This document shows, piece after piece, positions 17,386-26,300 of a stretch of 64,000 bases of DNA (its first letter is position 1; each line of letters starts with the position of its first letter). The notes under the pieces were generated by a model. The model was given only the letters and a program-made list of their open reading frames with translations. It was not told the DNA's origin and ran no database searches. The translations under genes and the position numbers were made by a program. Location of the stretch: assembly GCF_026341125.1 (NCBI RefSeq), contig NZ_JAPEOR010000003.1:372001-436000 (forward strand). The letters are read 5' to 3'. Source of the stretch: Streptomyces sp. NBC_01142. GTDB taxonomy: Bacteria > Actinomycetota > Actinomycetes > Streptomycetales > Streptomycetaceae.

Positions 17386-18051
17386 GTGATCCGGGTATTG
17401 GTGGTCGACGATGAGGCCTTGATCCGTACCGGTTTCCAGCGCATCCTCGATGCGGCGGACGGTATCGAGGTCGTGGCTGCGGTCCCCGGTGGCCAGGCGG
17501 TCCGGACGGCCCAGGAGGTACGTCCCGACGTGGTGCTGCTGGACATCCGGATGCCGGACGTGGACGGACTCACCGTCCTGGCCGGCCTCCGTCGGCTGCC
17601 GCACCCTCCGGTCGTGGCCATGCTCACGACGTTCGACATGGACGAGTACGTGGCAAAGGCACTTCGCTCCGGTGCCGCCGGCTTCCTGCTCAAGGACACC
17701 GACCCCGAGGAGCTTCCCTTCCTGGTGCGGGCCCTGGCCGAAGGCGGCACCGTACTGTCGTCCAAGGTCACGCGGACGGTCGTGGACGGCTACCTCGAAG
17801 CAGGCTCGCAGGAACCCGCTGCCCGCGGTCTCGACCGGCTGACCGACCGCGAGCGGGACGTACTCGTCCTCATCGCCGAGGGACTGTCGAACACCGACAT
17901 CGCCGCGCGGATGCACCTGAGCACCGGCACGGTCAAAGACCATGTGAGCGCCATCCTCACCAAGCTGGAGGTGGGCAGCCGTGTCCAGGCCGCCCTGCTC
18001 GCCGAGCGGGCGGGACTTCTCAAGCCGATGCGGGACCAGGAGGGGGAATGA
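17386..18051 (+). CDS. LuxR/NarL-family response regulator
   Basis: Product of 221 residues from GTG 17386 (VIRVLVVDDEALIR), with GTGGAG six bases upstream; ATG 17368 would add six residues. The receiver domain (about 1-120) has the acidic pocket VVDDE, the phospho-acceptor Asp in VVLLDIRMPDVDGL and LKDTDPEELPF. The LuxR helix-turn-helix (about 155-215) reads LTDRERDVLVLIAEGLSNTD then VKDHVSAILTKL. Its stop overlaps the kinase start by ATGA, so the two are translated together as a pair. Confidence 0.92.
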   Translation: MIRVLVVDDEALIRTGFQRILDAADGIEVVAAVPGGQAVRTAQEVRPDVVLLDIRMPDVDGLTVLAGLRRLPHPPVVAMLTTFDMDEYVAKALRSGAAGFLLKDTDPEELPFLVRALAEGGTVLSSKVTRTVVDGYLEAGSQEPAARGLDRLTDRERDVLVLIAEGLSNTDIAARMHLSTGTVKDHVSAILTKLEVGSRVQAALLAERAGLLKPMRDQEGE

Positions 18052-19148
18052 CCCCCCGCCGCCTGCCCGCCCCGCTGCTGGACGCCGCCCTCGTCGGAGT
18101 CTCGCTGCTCGATGTCTGGGCCAACGTCGGCACGAACGAGCCGCTACGCCTGGCCTGCGCCCTGGCAGCTGCCCTCTGTCTTGTGTTGCGCCGTCGCCTG
18201 CCGCTGCTGACTTTCCTGATCACCCTGCCCGCAGTCCTGCTCTCCGACGCGGTCTTCGCCGCGCTGGCCGCGCTGTACACACTGGCCTCCCTCACCCACC
18301 GGCGGACCCTCCTCACTTTGTGTGCGGTGGCATTCACGATCAGTGACATCACCTCGTGGCCGGCACCGCACTTCGACCTGCGCACCTCGACTTTGATCAC
18401 TCTGGGGTACACCGGGGCGACGGCGGGGGCGGCCGTCTTTCTCGGTCAGCTCGTCCAGACCCGGCGTGACCTGTCGTTGCGGATCGCGGAGATCTCCGAG
18501 GCGCGTGACCACGAGCGGCTGCTGACCGACCAGACCGTGCTGGCCGGGGAACGCGCGCAGCTCGCCCGGGAGATGCATGACGTGGTCTCCCACCAGGTCA
18601 GCCTGATTGCGGTGCGGGCCGGAGCGCTCCAGGTCGGCACCCGGGACGCCGAGGTCAGGGAAGCCGCAGCCACGATCCGGCGGCTGAGCGTACAGACCCT
18701 GGACGAACTGCGGCACATGGTCAGCGTCCTGCGTGCCTCCGGCGGCCGCCCCACGGAGCTGACCCCGCAACCGTCCCTGGCCGACCTGCGGCAACTGGTC
18801 GACAACAGCGGCATCGAGGCCGAGCTGCAGGCGGACCTCCCCAGCGGCCTCCCCCCGACCGTCCAGCGCGCCATCTACCGCACCGTCCAGGAAGCACTGA
18901 CCAACGTACGCAAACACGCACCCGGCGCCACCACGACGATTCGCATGTCCCACGAGGGCGGCACCGTCCGGGTCACGGTCACCAATACCGCACCGACCCG
19001 GCGCGCTCTCCCTCTCCCCAGTGCGCACTACGGTCTGGTCGGCCTGCGTCAGCGCGCCGCGCTCCTCGGTGGGACCGTCGTCTCCGGCCCCACGGCCGAC
19101 GGCGGGTACGAACTTCGCCTGGAGCTTCCGGAAATGGGCACGTCGTGA
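18048..19148 (+). CDS. Two-component sensor histidine kinase (HisKA_3)
   Basis: Product of 366 residues. Four to five membrane segments occupy about residues 8-145 with little extracellular sequence, typical of intramembrane-sensing NarL-type kinases. A short coiled linker leads to the HisKA_3 domain with the phospho-accepting His in LAREMHDVVSHQVSLI, then an HATPase_c domain (QEALTNVRKHAPGATTTI, HYGLVGLRQRAALLGGTV). It phosphorylates the response regulator encoded just upstream. The signal is unknown. Confidence 0.92.
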   Translation: MTPRRLPAPLLDAALVGVSLLDVWANVGTNEPLRLACALAAALCLVLRRRLPLLTFLITLPAVLLSDAVFAALAALYTLASLTHRRTLLTLCAVAFTISDITSWPAPHFDLRTSTLITLGYTGATAGAAVFLGQLVQTRRDLSLRIAEISEARDHERLLTDQTVLAGERAQLAREMHDVVSHQVSLIAVRAGALQVGTRDAEVREAAATIRRLSVQTLDELRHMVSVLRASGGRPTELTPQPSLADLRQLVDNSGIEAELQADLPSGLPPTVQRAIYRTVQEALTNVRKHAPGATTTIRMSHEGGTVRVTVTNTAPTRRALPLPSAHYGLVGLRQRAALLGGTVVSGPTADGGYELRLELPEMGTS

Positions 19149-19163
19149 CCAGGTGGCACCATC

Positions 19164-19191
19164 TGGCTCGTGGCTCGTGGCTCGTGGCTCG
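19164..19191 (+). repeat. Four perfect 7-bp repeats (TGGCTCG)
   Basis: TGGCTCG occurs four times without a break directly after the kinase gene, in a 139-base convergent gap. As a perfect short tandem array outside coding sequence it should be hypervariable in length. Confidence 0.8.
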
Positions 19192-19287
19192 TGGCGGCTC
19201 TGGCGTCATGCCGAGAAGGCACCATGTGACCATGGCGCCGACACCGACCACCGGCGCCGAGATCCCCGGCCCAGGGCCTGGGAGTCG

Positions 19288-19728
19288 TCAGTCCCAGAGT
19301 GTGTACGTCACTTCCCGCTCCGTCTGCGCAGGCCTGCCGTCGGTGTAGGTGAGTTGCATCCGGGTGAAGTGCTGGAGCTCAGGATGCTTCTTCCATGTCG
19401 CTGGACGGTCGAGCCGCACGGTGACGGGGTAGGAGTGGAATGTGCCCGCGGCGCAGTAGGGCTGACAGTCGTTCACCACGTCGAGTCCGCCGGCCACCGC
19501 GGACGTCGGGCCCCAACTGGACCACTGAAGCTCGGTGAGGCGGTTGTTGCCGTCCCCGCAGGCGAGCAGGAAGTCGGCCGGGCGTACTTGTGGTTTCCAG
19601 AAACAGTCGACGGCTATCACGTGAGCGGGCGAGGGTGACACTGCGGAAGCGGATGCCGGTACTCCTGCTGTCGCGAGCGCTGCGGCAGCACACAGCATGA
19701 CCGCTGTTCTGAGCTTGTTCCGCTGCAT
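19288..19728 (-). CDS. Small secreted protein of unknown function
   Basis: Product of 146 residues with a clear Sec signal peptide: basic MQRNKLR, hydrophobic TAVMLCAAAALATAGV and a cleavage site near ASASA (about residue 29). The mature part has four cysteines (in VDCFWKP, LLACGDGN, NDCQPYC), consistent with two disulfides after export, and an ordered pattern with RLTELQWSSWG and LTYTDGRPAQTEREVTYTLW. I do not recognise a named family. It stands alone and converges with the kinase gene. Confidence 0.7.
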   Translation of the reverse strand: MQRNKLRTAVMLCAAAALATAGVPASASAVSPSPAHVIAVDCFWKPQVRPADFLLACGDGNNRLTELQWSSWGPTSAVAGGLDVVNDCQPYCAAGTFHSYPVTVRLDRPATWKKHPELQHFTRMQLTYTDGRPAQTEREVTYTLWD

Positions 19729-19994
19729 GCCGGCTCCTCAGCTGCCTCTTTTCGAGCCCATGTGGCTCTGCGTGTACACCTGACCCGACCCCCGCGCTGC
19801 GCGTCAGGAGCTGCCGTCGCTGGTGGTGGCGTCTTCCTTTCAGGGTTGTTCCTGAATCGACGCTACGACCGTGCCCAGGGATGCACCACCGGTACAGCCG
19901 ACAGCGACAGCCGACAGCCGCGCAAAGCGGGAAACGTCACCTTGCATCGGGCGGGCGGATCACGACACTCGCGGCGCTGCCTCAGCCTGCTCCT

Positions 19995-21044
19995 TCACAA
20001 CCCGCGTCCACGACGTGGCCGGTCTGCCGGCCCGGCGACCGCGTCGATGGCGGAGGAGGAGGCTGCCAGGGAAAGGGCGTCCGGCTCGTCGGAGCTGAGC
20101 ACATCGTCGCCGTACAGGCCCTTCAGCCAGTTCGACTGGTAGACGGTGTCGAGATAGCGATCGCCGAGGTCCGGGGCGATGGCCACCGCGGTGACTTCAC
20201 GCTCGTCGTGCTCGGCCAACCAGCCCATCGCGCCGCTGACCACCGTCCCGGTGGAGCCGCCGAACAGGAAACCGTGCCGGGCCAGACGGTGGCAGGCACG
20301 GATGGTGTCCGCCTCTTCGACGCGCAGCACCTCATCCACGTAGGACTCGTCGAGCAGCGGCGGCCGGATGCTCATGCCCAGCCCGGGAATCATCCGGCGG
20401 CCCGGCGCACCGCCGAAGGCCACCGAGCCGACGCTGTCCACGGCGATGATCCGCACCTGCTGGTGCGACTGCCGGAAGTAGCGCGCGCAGCCCATCAGGG
20501 TCCCGGTGGTTCCGGCTCCGACGAACAGCACGTTCAGTCCCGGGAACTCACGGGCGATCTCCGGCGCTGTCCTGCGGTAGTGCGCCTTCCAGTTGCCCGG
20601 ATTGGTGTACTGGCTGAGCCACACGTACCGGTCGTCGGAGGCACACAGTTCGCGGATGTAGTCGATCCGCGCTCCGAGGAAGCCGCCGTTGGCCTCCTGG
20701 CCGGCGACGATGTGCACCTGACTGCCCAGTGCCTCCATCATCAACCTGGTCGACAGGTTGCAGCGAGAGTCCGTCACGCACAGGAACCGGTAGCCCTTGC
20801 TCGCCGCGATCATGCTCAGCGCCACGCCGAGGTTTCCGGACGACGATTCGACCAGGATCGAATCCGGCGTCAGGACTCCCTCCTGTTCAGCGGTCTCCAC
20901 CATCTCGATCCCAGCCTTCAGCTTGATCGAGCCGGCGAAGTTGAAGCCCTCACACTTCAGGAAGAGCGAATGACCGTAGATCGACCGAAGGTCGACGTAG
21001 AGCTCCTCCTCGTTGAAGGCGTAGGGGACGGATATGACGGGCAC
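19995..21044 (-). CDS. SbnA-like 2,3-diaminopropionate biosynthesis enzyme (PLP-dependent)
   Basis: Product of 349 residues from GTG 21044, preceded by a strong GAGGAGG. It is a fold-type II PLP enzyme of the cysteine synthase family with the PLP lysine in FAGSIKLKAG (Lys41), SSSGNLGVAL for substrate/PLP binding and the phosphate loop VGAGTTGTLMG. Length and the YVWLSQYTNPGNWKAHYRRT stretch match SbnA, which joins O-phospho-L-serine and L-glutamate to give ACEGA, the precursor of L-2,3-diaminopropionate (Dap). It is the last gene of the minus-strand NRPS operon. A 212-base gap before it, with a small palindrome, suggests that it may also have its own promoter. Confidence 0.85.
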   Translation of the reverse strand: MPVISVPYAFNEEELYVDLRSIYGHSLFLKCEGFNFAGSIKLKAGIEMVETAEQEGVLTPDSILVESSSGNLGVALSMIAASKGYRFLCVTDSRCNLSTRLMMEALGSQVHIVAGQEANGGFLGARIDYIRELCASDDRYVWLSQYTNPGNWKAHYRRTAPEIAREFPGLNVLFVGAGTTGTLMGCARYFRQSHQQVRIIAVDSVGSVAFGGAPGRRMIPGLGMSIRPPLLDESYVDEVLRVEEADTIRACHRLARHGFLFGGSTGTVVSGAMGWLAEHDEREVTAVAIAPDLGDRYLDTVYQSNWLKGLYGDDVLSSDEPDALSLAASSSAIDAVAGPADRPRRGRGL

Positions 21045-21070
21045 GGTGGCCTCCTCATCTGCAGCAGAGC

Positions 21071-21083
21071 ACGTTCGGAACGT
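21071..21083. promoter_or_regulatory. 13-bp palindrome before the sbnA-like gene
   Basis: ACGTTC-G-GAACGT is a perfect palindrome ending 27 bases before the GTG start of the SbnA-like gene, in the only long gap of the operon. The position and symmetry fit an operator, but this is inference from sequence alone. Confidence 0.3.
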
Positions 21084-21256
21084 CCGTCCGGTCGCATACG
21101 GGCTTCTCGCTCTCTGGGGCGGGAGCCTGCGTCCCACAAGGCCGGACAGCGGAACTCTGCGTCAGTGTCGGTGGTGTCGGGCGCCCAGACGTACGGCGGC
21201 TCGACCGGTGATCTCTCACTGGGATTCCAGTACACCCTCCAGGGCTCGCGGCCGGT

Positions 21257-22291
21257 TCATCCGTACCGGCTCAGTTCGTGGAAGAAGTCGTCGACGACGT
21301 GCAACTCTCCGGAGCGGGCCACCTCGTCGTAGACCCACTTGCCCACGGCGAGGTCGAGGACGCCGAGGCCGAAGGGCGAGAACACCACCGACTGGTCCGC
21401 CGGCACCGTCACCCGCCCGGCCATCACGTCGTCCAGCGTGCCGTGCAGGAAGTCCCGGTTGCCCGTGAGCTGCTCGGCCAGATGCGTCGAGGTGTCGGCC
21501 TTCAGGCAGTGCTCGATGTCATCGACGATGTTGGTCGAGGCGAGCACGATCACCGGCGCGAGGTCGCGCAGCGACACGTGCAGCACCAGTGGATGGTGTG
21601 CGAACCACGACAGGTCGCTCACGTGCGGCTGACCCGCGACGGTGGCGAAGACCACCAGGTCGCTGAGGCGGATCAGCTCCTCGGCGCTGTCGTGCACGGT
21701 GATCCTGCCGGCAGTGCCCGACTGCTCCAGGTAGCAGCGGAAGCCGGCCGCGCTGTCGGCGGACAGGTCGTGCACGCCGATCTCGTCGAACGACCAGCCT
21801 GTGCCGGCCAGGAAGGTGTGGATGTATCGGGCGATCAGGCCCGCACCGACGAACCCGACGCGTGTCGGCCGCGGCCGGCTGCGGCTGAGGAATTCGGCCG
21901 CAGATGCCGCCGACGCGGCCGTCCTGGTGGCGCTGATGATCGAGCTTTCCAGACAGGCGAACGGGTAGCCGGTGTCGTGGTCGTTGAGGATCAGCACGGC
22001 CGAGGCCCTCGGGATGCCCGCCGTCACGTTCGTCGGGAAGCTGGAGATCCACTTCAGGCCGTCCACCCGCATCTCTCCGCCGATCGACGCGGGCAGCGCG
22101 ATGATCCGGGAGGACGGGCGGTCGGGCAGCCGCAGGAAGTAGGACGGTGGGTTCACCGACTGACCGGCGCTGTGCAGCCTGTAGGTGGCCTCGACCAACT
22201 CGACGATTTCCTTCTCGCGCCCCTGCAGTACGCGCTGAACCTGGGCACCGGAGATCACCGCGAACGGTGGCACAGTGAGCGGCTCGGACAT
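21257..22291 (-). CDS. SbnB-like 2,3-diaminopropionate biosynthesis dehydrogenase
   Basis: Product of 344 residues of the ornithine cyclodeaminase/mu-crystallin family. I use ATG 22291 (MSEPLTVPPFAVISGAQV) with ACGGAG upstream; an ATG at 22327 that overlaps the previous stop by ATGA is an alternative. The dinucleotide fold is marked by VGFVGAGLIARYI (about residues 145-157) and the family wording by GLKWISSFPTN. SbnB oxidises ACEGA with NAD to release Dap and 2-oxoglutarate. Paired with the SbnA homologue it makes Dap supply the clear purpose of this end of the operon. Confidence 0.85.
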   Translation of the reverse strand: MSEPLTVPPFAVISGAQVQRVLQGREKEIVELVEATYRLHSAGQSVNPPSYFLRLPDRPSSRIIALPASIGGEMRVDGLKWISSFPTNVTAGIPRASAVLILNDHDTGYPFACLESSIISATRTAASAASAAEFLSRSRPRPTRVGFVGAGLIARYIHTFLAGTGWSFDEIGVHDLSADSAAGFRCYLEQSGTAGRITVHDSAEELIRLSDLVVFATVAGQPHVSDLSWFAHHPLVLHVSLRDLAPVIVLASTNIVDDIEHCLKADTSTHLAEQLTGNRDFLHGTLDDVMAGRVTVPADQSVVFSPFGLGVLDLAVGKWVYDEVARSGELHVVDDFFHELSRYG

Positions 22292-22323
22292 TGAGGACTC
22301 CGTGGTGAGGGGACGGATGACGG

Positions 22324-23331
22324 TCATCCTGAGGTCACTTCGCGGTTCGGCGAGCAGTCGGTCAGGCGCACCGCCTCGGCCATCGCGACCAGCACCTCGC
22401 GCGGCCCCTCGAAGGGCTCCCTGCTGTGCGCGGTGCGGATGTTGTCGACGAACAGCAGGTCGCCGGCCTGCCACGGCTCGCGTGCGGTGCAGTCCTCGTA
22501 GACCTTGTTGATCAGTTGCACGACGTCCTCGCCGATCGGGTCGCCTTCGCCGAAGCGGGTGTTGAACGGCAGTCCGTCGGCGCCGTAGACGTCCACCAGG
22601 TACTCGCGCACCTCGGGGGCCATCGTCCACTCGTTGAGGAACGCGATCTGGTTGAACCAGCAGCGTCGGCCGGTGACCGGGTGTCGCACCACGGCGCTGC
22701 GGTGCTGCCTGGTGTGCAGTCCACCGTCGGGCTGCCACTCGTACTCGATCGCGTTGGCGCGGCAGTAGTTCTCGATGCCCTCCCGGTCCTCGGTGCCGAA
22801 CGCCTCGGCCAGGGACGCCCCGATCTCGTCGTTGTAGCTGCGGGTGAGCAGCCAGCCCTCCCGCTCGAACCGCTCCGTCAACTCGGCGGGCAGCGCCTCG
22901 AGTACGGTCGGTGAGTCGGCCACCGCGGTGGCTCCGCCCTCGGTGGGCGCACTGAGGCACGCGAACAGCATCAGGCCGGGGAACTCGAGCCGGTAGCTCA
23001 GTTCGTGATGCATGCACATCGGCTGGTTCGGCGGCCACGTCGACGAGGAGTACACGCCTTCGGAGTACGCCTTACGGGGGGCGAAGGCCTCCTTCTCGGC
23101 CATCGGAGCGGTGGCCAGCCGTTCGAGGACAGCACCGAACTCGGCAGCGTCGCGCAGCTGCAGGCCGCGGACCAGGACCGAGCCGCGGTCGGCGACGACG
23201 GCGCGCAGGGCTTCACGCTGCTCGCCCACCCAGGTTGCCGCGTCGGCCGTGGCCTCGACCCGCAGCATGGGAGGTTTGCCGGGTTGTGACTCCACATCGA
23301 GCAGTGATGTCGGCAATGAGGACGGCATCAT
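22324..23331 (-). CDS. TauD/SyrP-like Fe(II)/2-oxoglutarate dioxygenase
   Basis: Product of 335 residues. The iron-binding facial triad is visible as His108 and Glu110 in MCMHHELSYR and His301 in RTAHSRE; Glu in place of the usual Asp is accepted in this subgroup. Arg310 in PREVLVAMA fits the 2-oxoglutarate contact. WFNQIAFLNEW is typical of the SyrP-like branch that beta-hydroxylates amino acids held on NRPS carriers. It sits 20 bases after the NRPS stop, so hydroxylation of a carrier-bound or free Dap/Asp-like residue is the natural hypothesis, though unproven. Confidence 0.8.
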   Translation of the reverse strand: MMPSSLPTSLLDVESQPGKPPMLRVEATADAATWVGEQREALRAVVADRGSVLVRGLQLRDAAEFGAVLERLATAPMAEKEAFAPRKAYSEGVYSSSTWPPNQPMCMHHELSYRLEFPGLMLFACLSAPTEGGATAVADSPTVLEALPAELTERFEREGWLLTRSYNDEIGASLAEAFGTEDREGIENYCRANAIEYEWQPDGGLHTRQHRSAVVRHPVTGRRCWFNQIAFLNEWTMAPEVREYLVDVYGADGLPFNTRFGEGDPIGEDVVQLINKVYEDCTAREPWQAGDLLFVDNIRTAHSREPFEGPREVLVAMAEAVRLTDCSPNREVTSG

Positions 23332-23351
23332 GTGTTCCTTTCAGTCGCGGC

Positions 23352-26300
23352 TCAGGAGGAGCCCGGCCAGTCGGCGGCGCGCAGCACGGCCTTGGCCGCC
23401 TCGGTCGGACGGGTGCGCAGGAAGTAGTGGCCGCCGTCGGCGAGCTCGTGCAGGTCGACGTGCTCGGCCAGGAGCTGCCAGTCGCGGTACCGGCGCGGGA
23501 ACTCCGCCGTGCTCGGGTCGTCTGCGGCGACGACCACGGTGACCGGCGCGGACAGCCTCACTGTCGGTGGGGCATCCAGCGCGTCGGCGAAATAGCGGTG
23601 TGCGGACACGCAGTCGTGCCGGAAGGCGGCGCCGACCTGCTCGGCGTGGTGCGCATCCAGCTCACCGAGCTCGGTGTAGCCGCTGTCCACGGCCAGCCGT
23701 GCGGCGATCTCCGCGTCGCTCCGCCCGGCAAGCTCGGCGATGGCGGCGCGCCGGTCGCCGGCGTCACCGAGCAGCTGCGCTCCAAGGAACACCCGCTGGA
23801 CCTCTACGCCGCGCTCCTGCAGCTGCCTGGCCGTCTCCACGGCCAACGCGGTGCCCGAGGAGTGGCCCCACAGCAGGAGCCTGGTCAGGCCCCGCCGGGT
23901 GATCTCGGTGATGATCTGCTCGGATACCTGTGCCATCGGCGCGAACGGCTCGCTCTCGCGGGCCACATCGTGACCGGGCAGCTCCACGGCATAGACCGCC
24001 ATGCCGCCGGTCGGCAGAGCCCTGGCCATCGGCAGGAAGTTCACGGCGTTGCCGCCGGCACAGGGAAAGCACAGCAGGGCACCCGACTGCGCCCGGTCCG
24101 GTCCCGACAGTGACTGCAGCAGCCCGGACCGCTCGGACCTGCCGTCGACCACTGCGGCCAGATCGGCGAGGACCGGGTGACGCGTGACGTCCTTGAGGGT
24201 CACCGCACGGTCCAGGGCAATGGCCAGCTTCACTGCCGTCAGCGACGTGCCGCCGCGGTCGAAGAAGTGGTCCCGCCGTCCGATCAGGTGCTGCGGAATG
24301 CCGAGCACCTGCTCCCAGGCGGCCGCGATCCGCTGTTCGGTCGGCGTACTCGGCGCGGGGTGGTCGTCCTCGACGACGTCGAGTTCTCCGGCGAGCGCGC
24401 TCAGTGTCTTCCTGTCGGTCTTGCTGTTGGCGGTCAGCGGCAGGTCTTCCCGCCAGTGGAAGGCGGACGGGACCATGTACTCGGGCAGCGAGGCACCCAG
24501 ACAGTCCCGGAGGACGTCGACCTCCAGGGGCTGCGGTGCGCAGTAGAAGGCCACCAGGTGTTTGCTGCGGCCGGCCCGCTCCGCGATCACCACTGCGCCG
24601 TCGCGGACCCCGGGCACCCGCAACAGGGTGTTCTCGATCTCGCCGATCTCGACGCGGAAGCCACGGATCTTGACCTGGGTGTCCCGGCGGCCGAGGAACT
24701 CCAGCTTCCCCTCCCGCTGCCAGCGGCCGTAGTCGCCGCCCCGGTAGAGCCGCCGGCCCGCGCGGTGCGGATCGGCCAGATAGGCCAGCCGGGTGCGTTC
24801 GGGGTCGTTGACATATCCGCGCCCGACGCAGACCCCGGAGAAGACGATCGCACCCGGGGCACCCAGCGGAACGGGGGACAGGTGCTCGTCGACCACGTAG
24901 ACATGCACGTTGTTGACGGGGCGCCCGAGCGGGACCCGGTCACCGTCCGGCACCCGGTCCATGACTTCGTGGTTGGTGTCGTCCGAGGTCTCGGTCAGTC
25001 CGTAGGCGTTGACCAGCTGGATCCTGGGCTCGGCCGTGAACCAGCGCTGGATGAGCTCCTTCTTCAACGCCTCGCCGGTGACCGACACACACCGCAGGTC
25101 CGCCAGCTCGCGGGGGTGCTGCTCCAGACAGGACAGCACGACGTCGAGGTATGACGGCACGACCTGGAGCACGGCCACCCGGCCGTCGATGATCTTGTCG
25201 ATGAAGCGTTCGACGTCCAGGATCACTTCCTGCTCGACCAGCAGGGTCCGCCCACCGACCAGCAGCGCCGACAGCAGCTGCCACAGCGAGATGTCGAAGC
25301 ACTGAGGTGCGGTCTGGGCCACCACCTGCCCCTCGCTGATCCCCAGGTCGTCGATCTTGGCGTAGAGATGGTTGAGCATGCCCGCGTGCTCGCACATCGC
25401 ACCCTTGGGCTCACCCGTGGAGCCGGAGGTGAAGTAGATGTAGGCCAGCTGGTCCGGCGCGACGCCGACGCCGGGATCATCGTCGGCGTGCTCCTCCTCG
25501 TAGGCCGTGTCGACGAAGAGTGTCCGGACCGAGGGCAGCGCGTCGAGGGCCTGATCGAGGGTGGTGGTGCTGCCTCGTTCGGTCAGTACCAGGGCGCACT
25601 CGGCGCGGGAGAGCGTGGTCGCGATGCGCTCGGCCGGGAAATGCGGCTCGATGGGCAGATACACTCCACCGGCCTTGAAGACCGCCAGGACCGCGGCCAG
25701 CCAGTCCAGGTTGCGCTCGGTCACCACTGCGACGACCCCTTCGCGGCGCAGGCCCCGGGCCAGCAGAGCGCGTGCCACCCGATTGGCACGGGCGTTGAGC
25801 TCCTGGTACGTCCACTGCCGGCCACCGTGCACCGCCGCGACAGCGCCTGGATGCGCCCGCACCCGCTGCTCGAACAACTCGTGCACCCGAAGGTCCGGCA
25901 ACTCCCGGCACGGTCCCGCCAGCCCGTCGAGCTGGAACCGCAACTCGTCGGCGGACAGCAGGCTCTGCCGCCCGTGCCCGGCATCGGGGTCGGCGGCGAT
26001 CAGCTCCAGCGCGGCAAGGTGATAGCCGGCGATACGGGCAGCGCAGTCGGAGTCGAGCACGTCGGTGCGGTAGCGCAGCCGCAGCCCGAGCCGGCCGCCG
26101 TGGTGCGAGATCCCCACCCACAATGCCGTGTCCTCGGCCGGCTCACCGCCGGCACCGGCCGGATCGAGCACGGTCTCGAAGAGCGGCCCGGTCAGCCCCA
26201 GCTCGCGTCGGAGATCACCGACCGGGAAGTCCTTGTGCGACAGCAGCTCCGACTCGACCTGGTGCGCGCTCAGCAACAGCGTCCGCCACGAGCTCGGATC

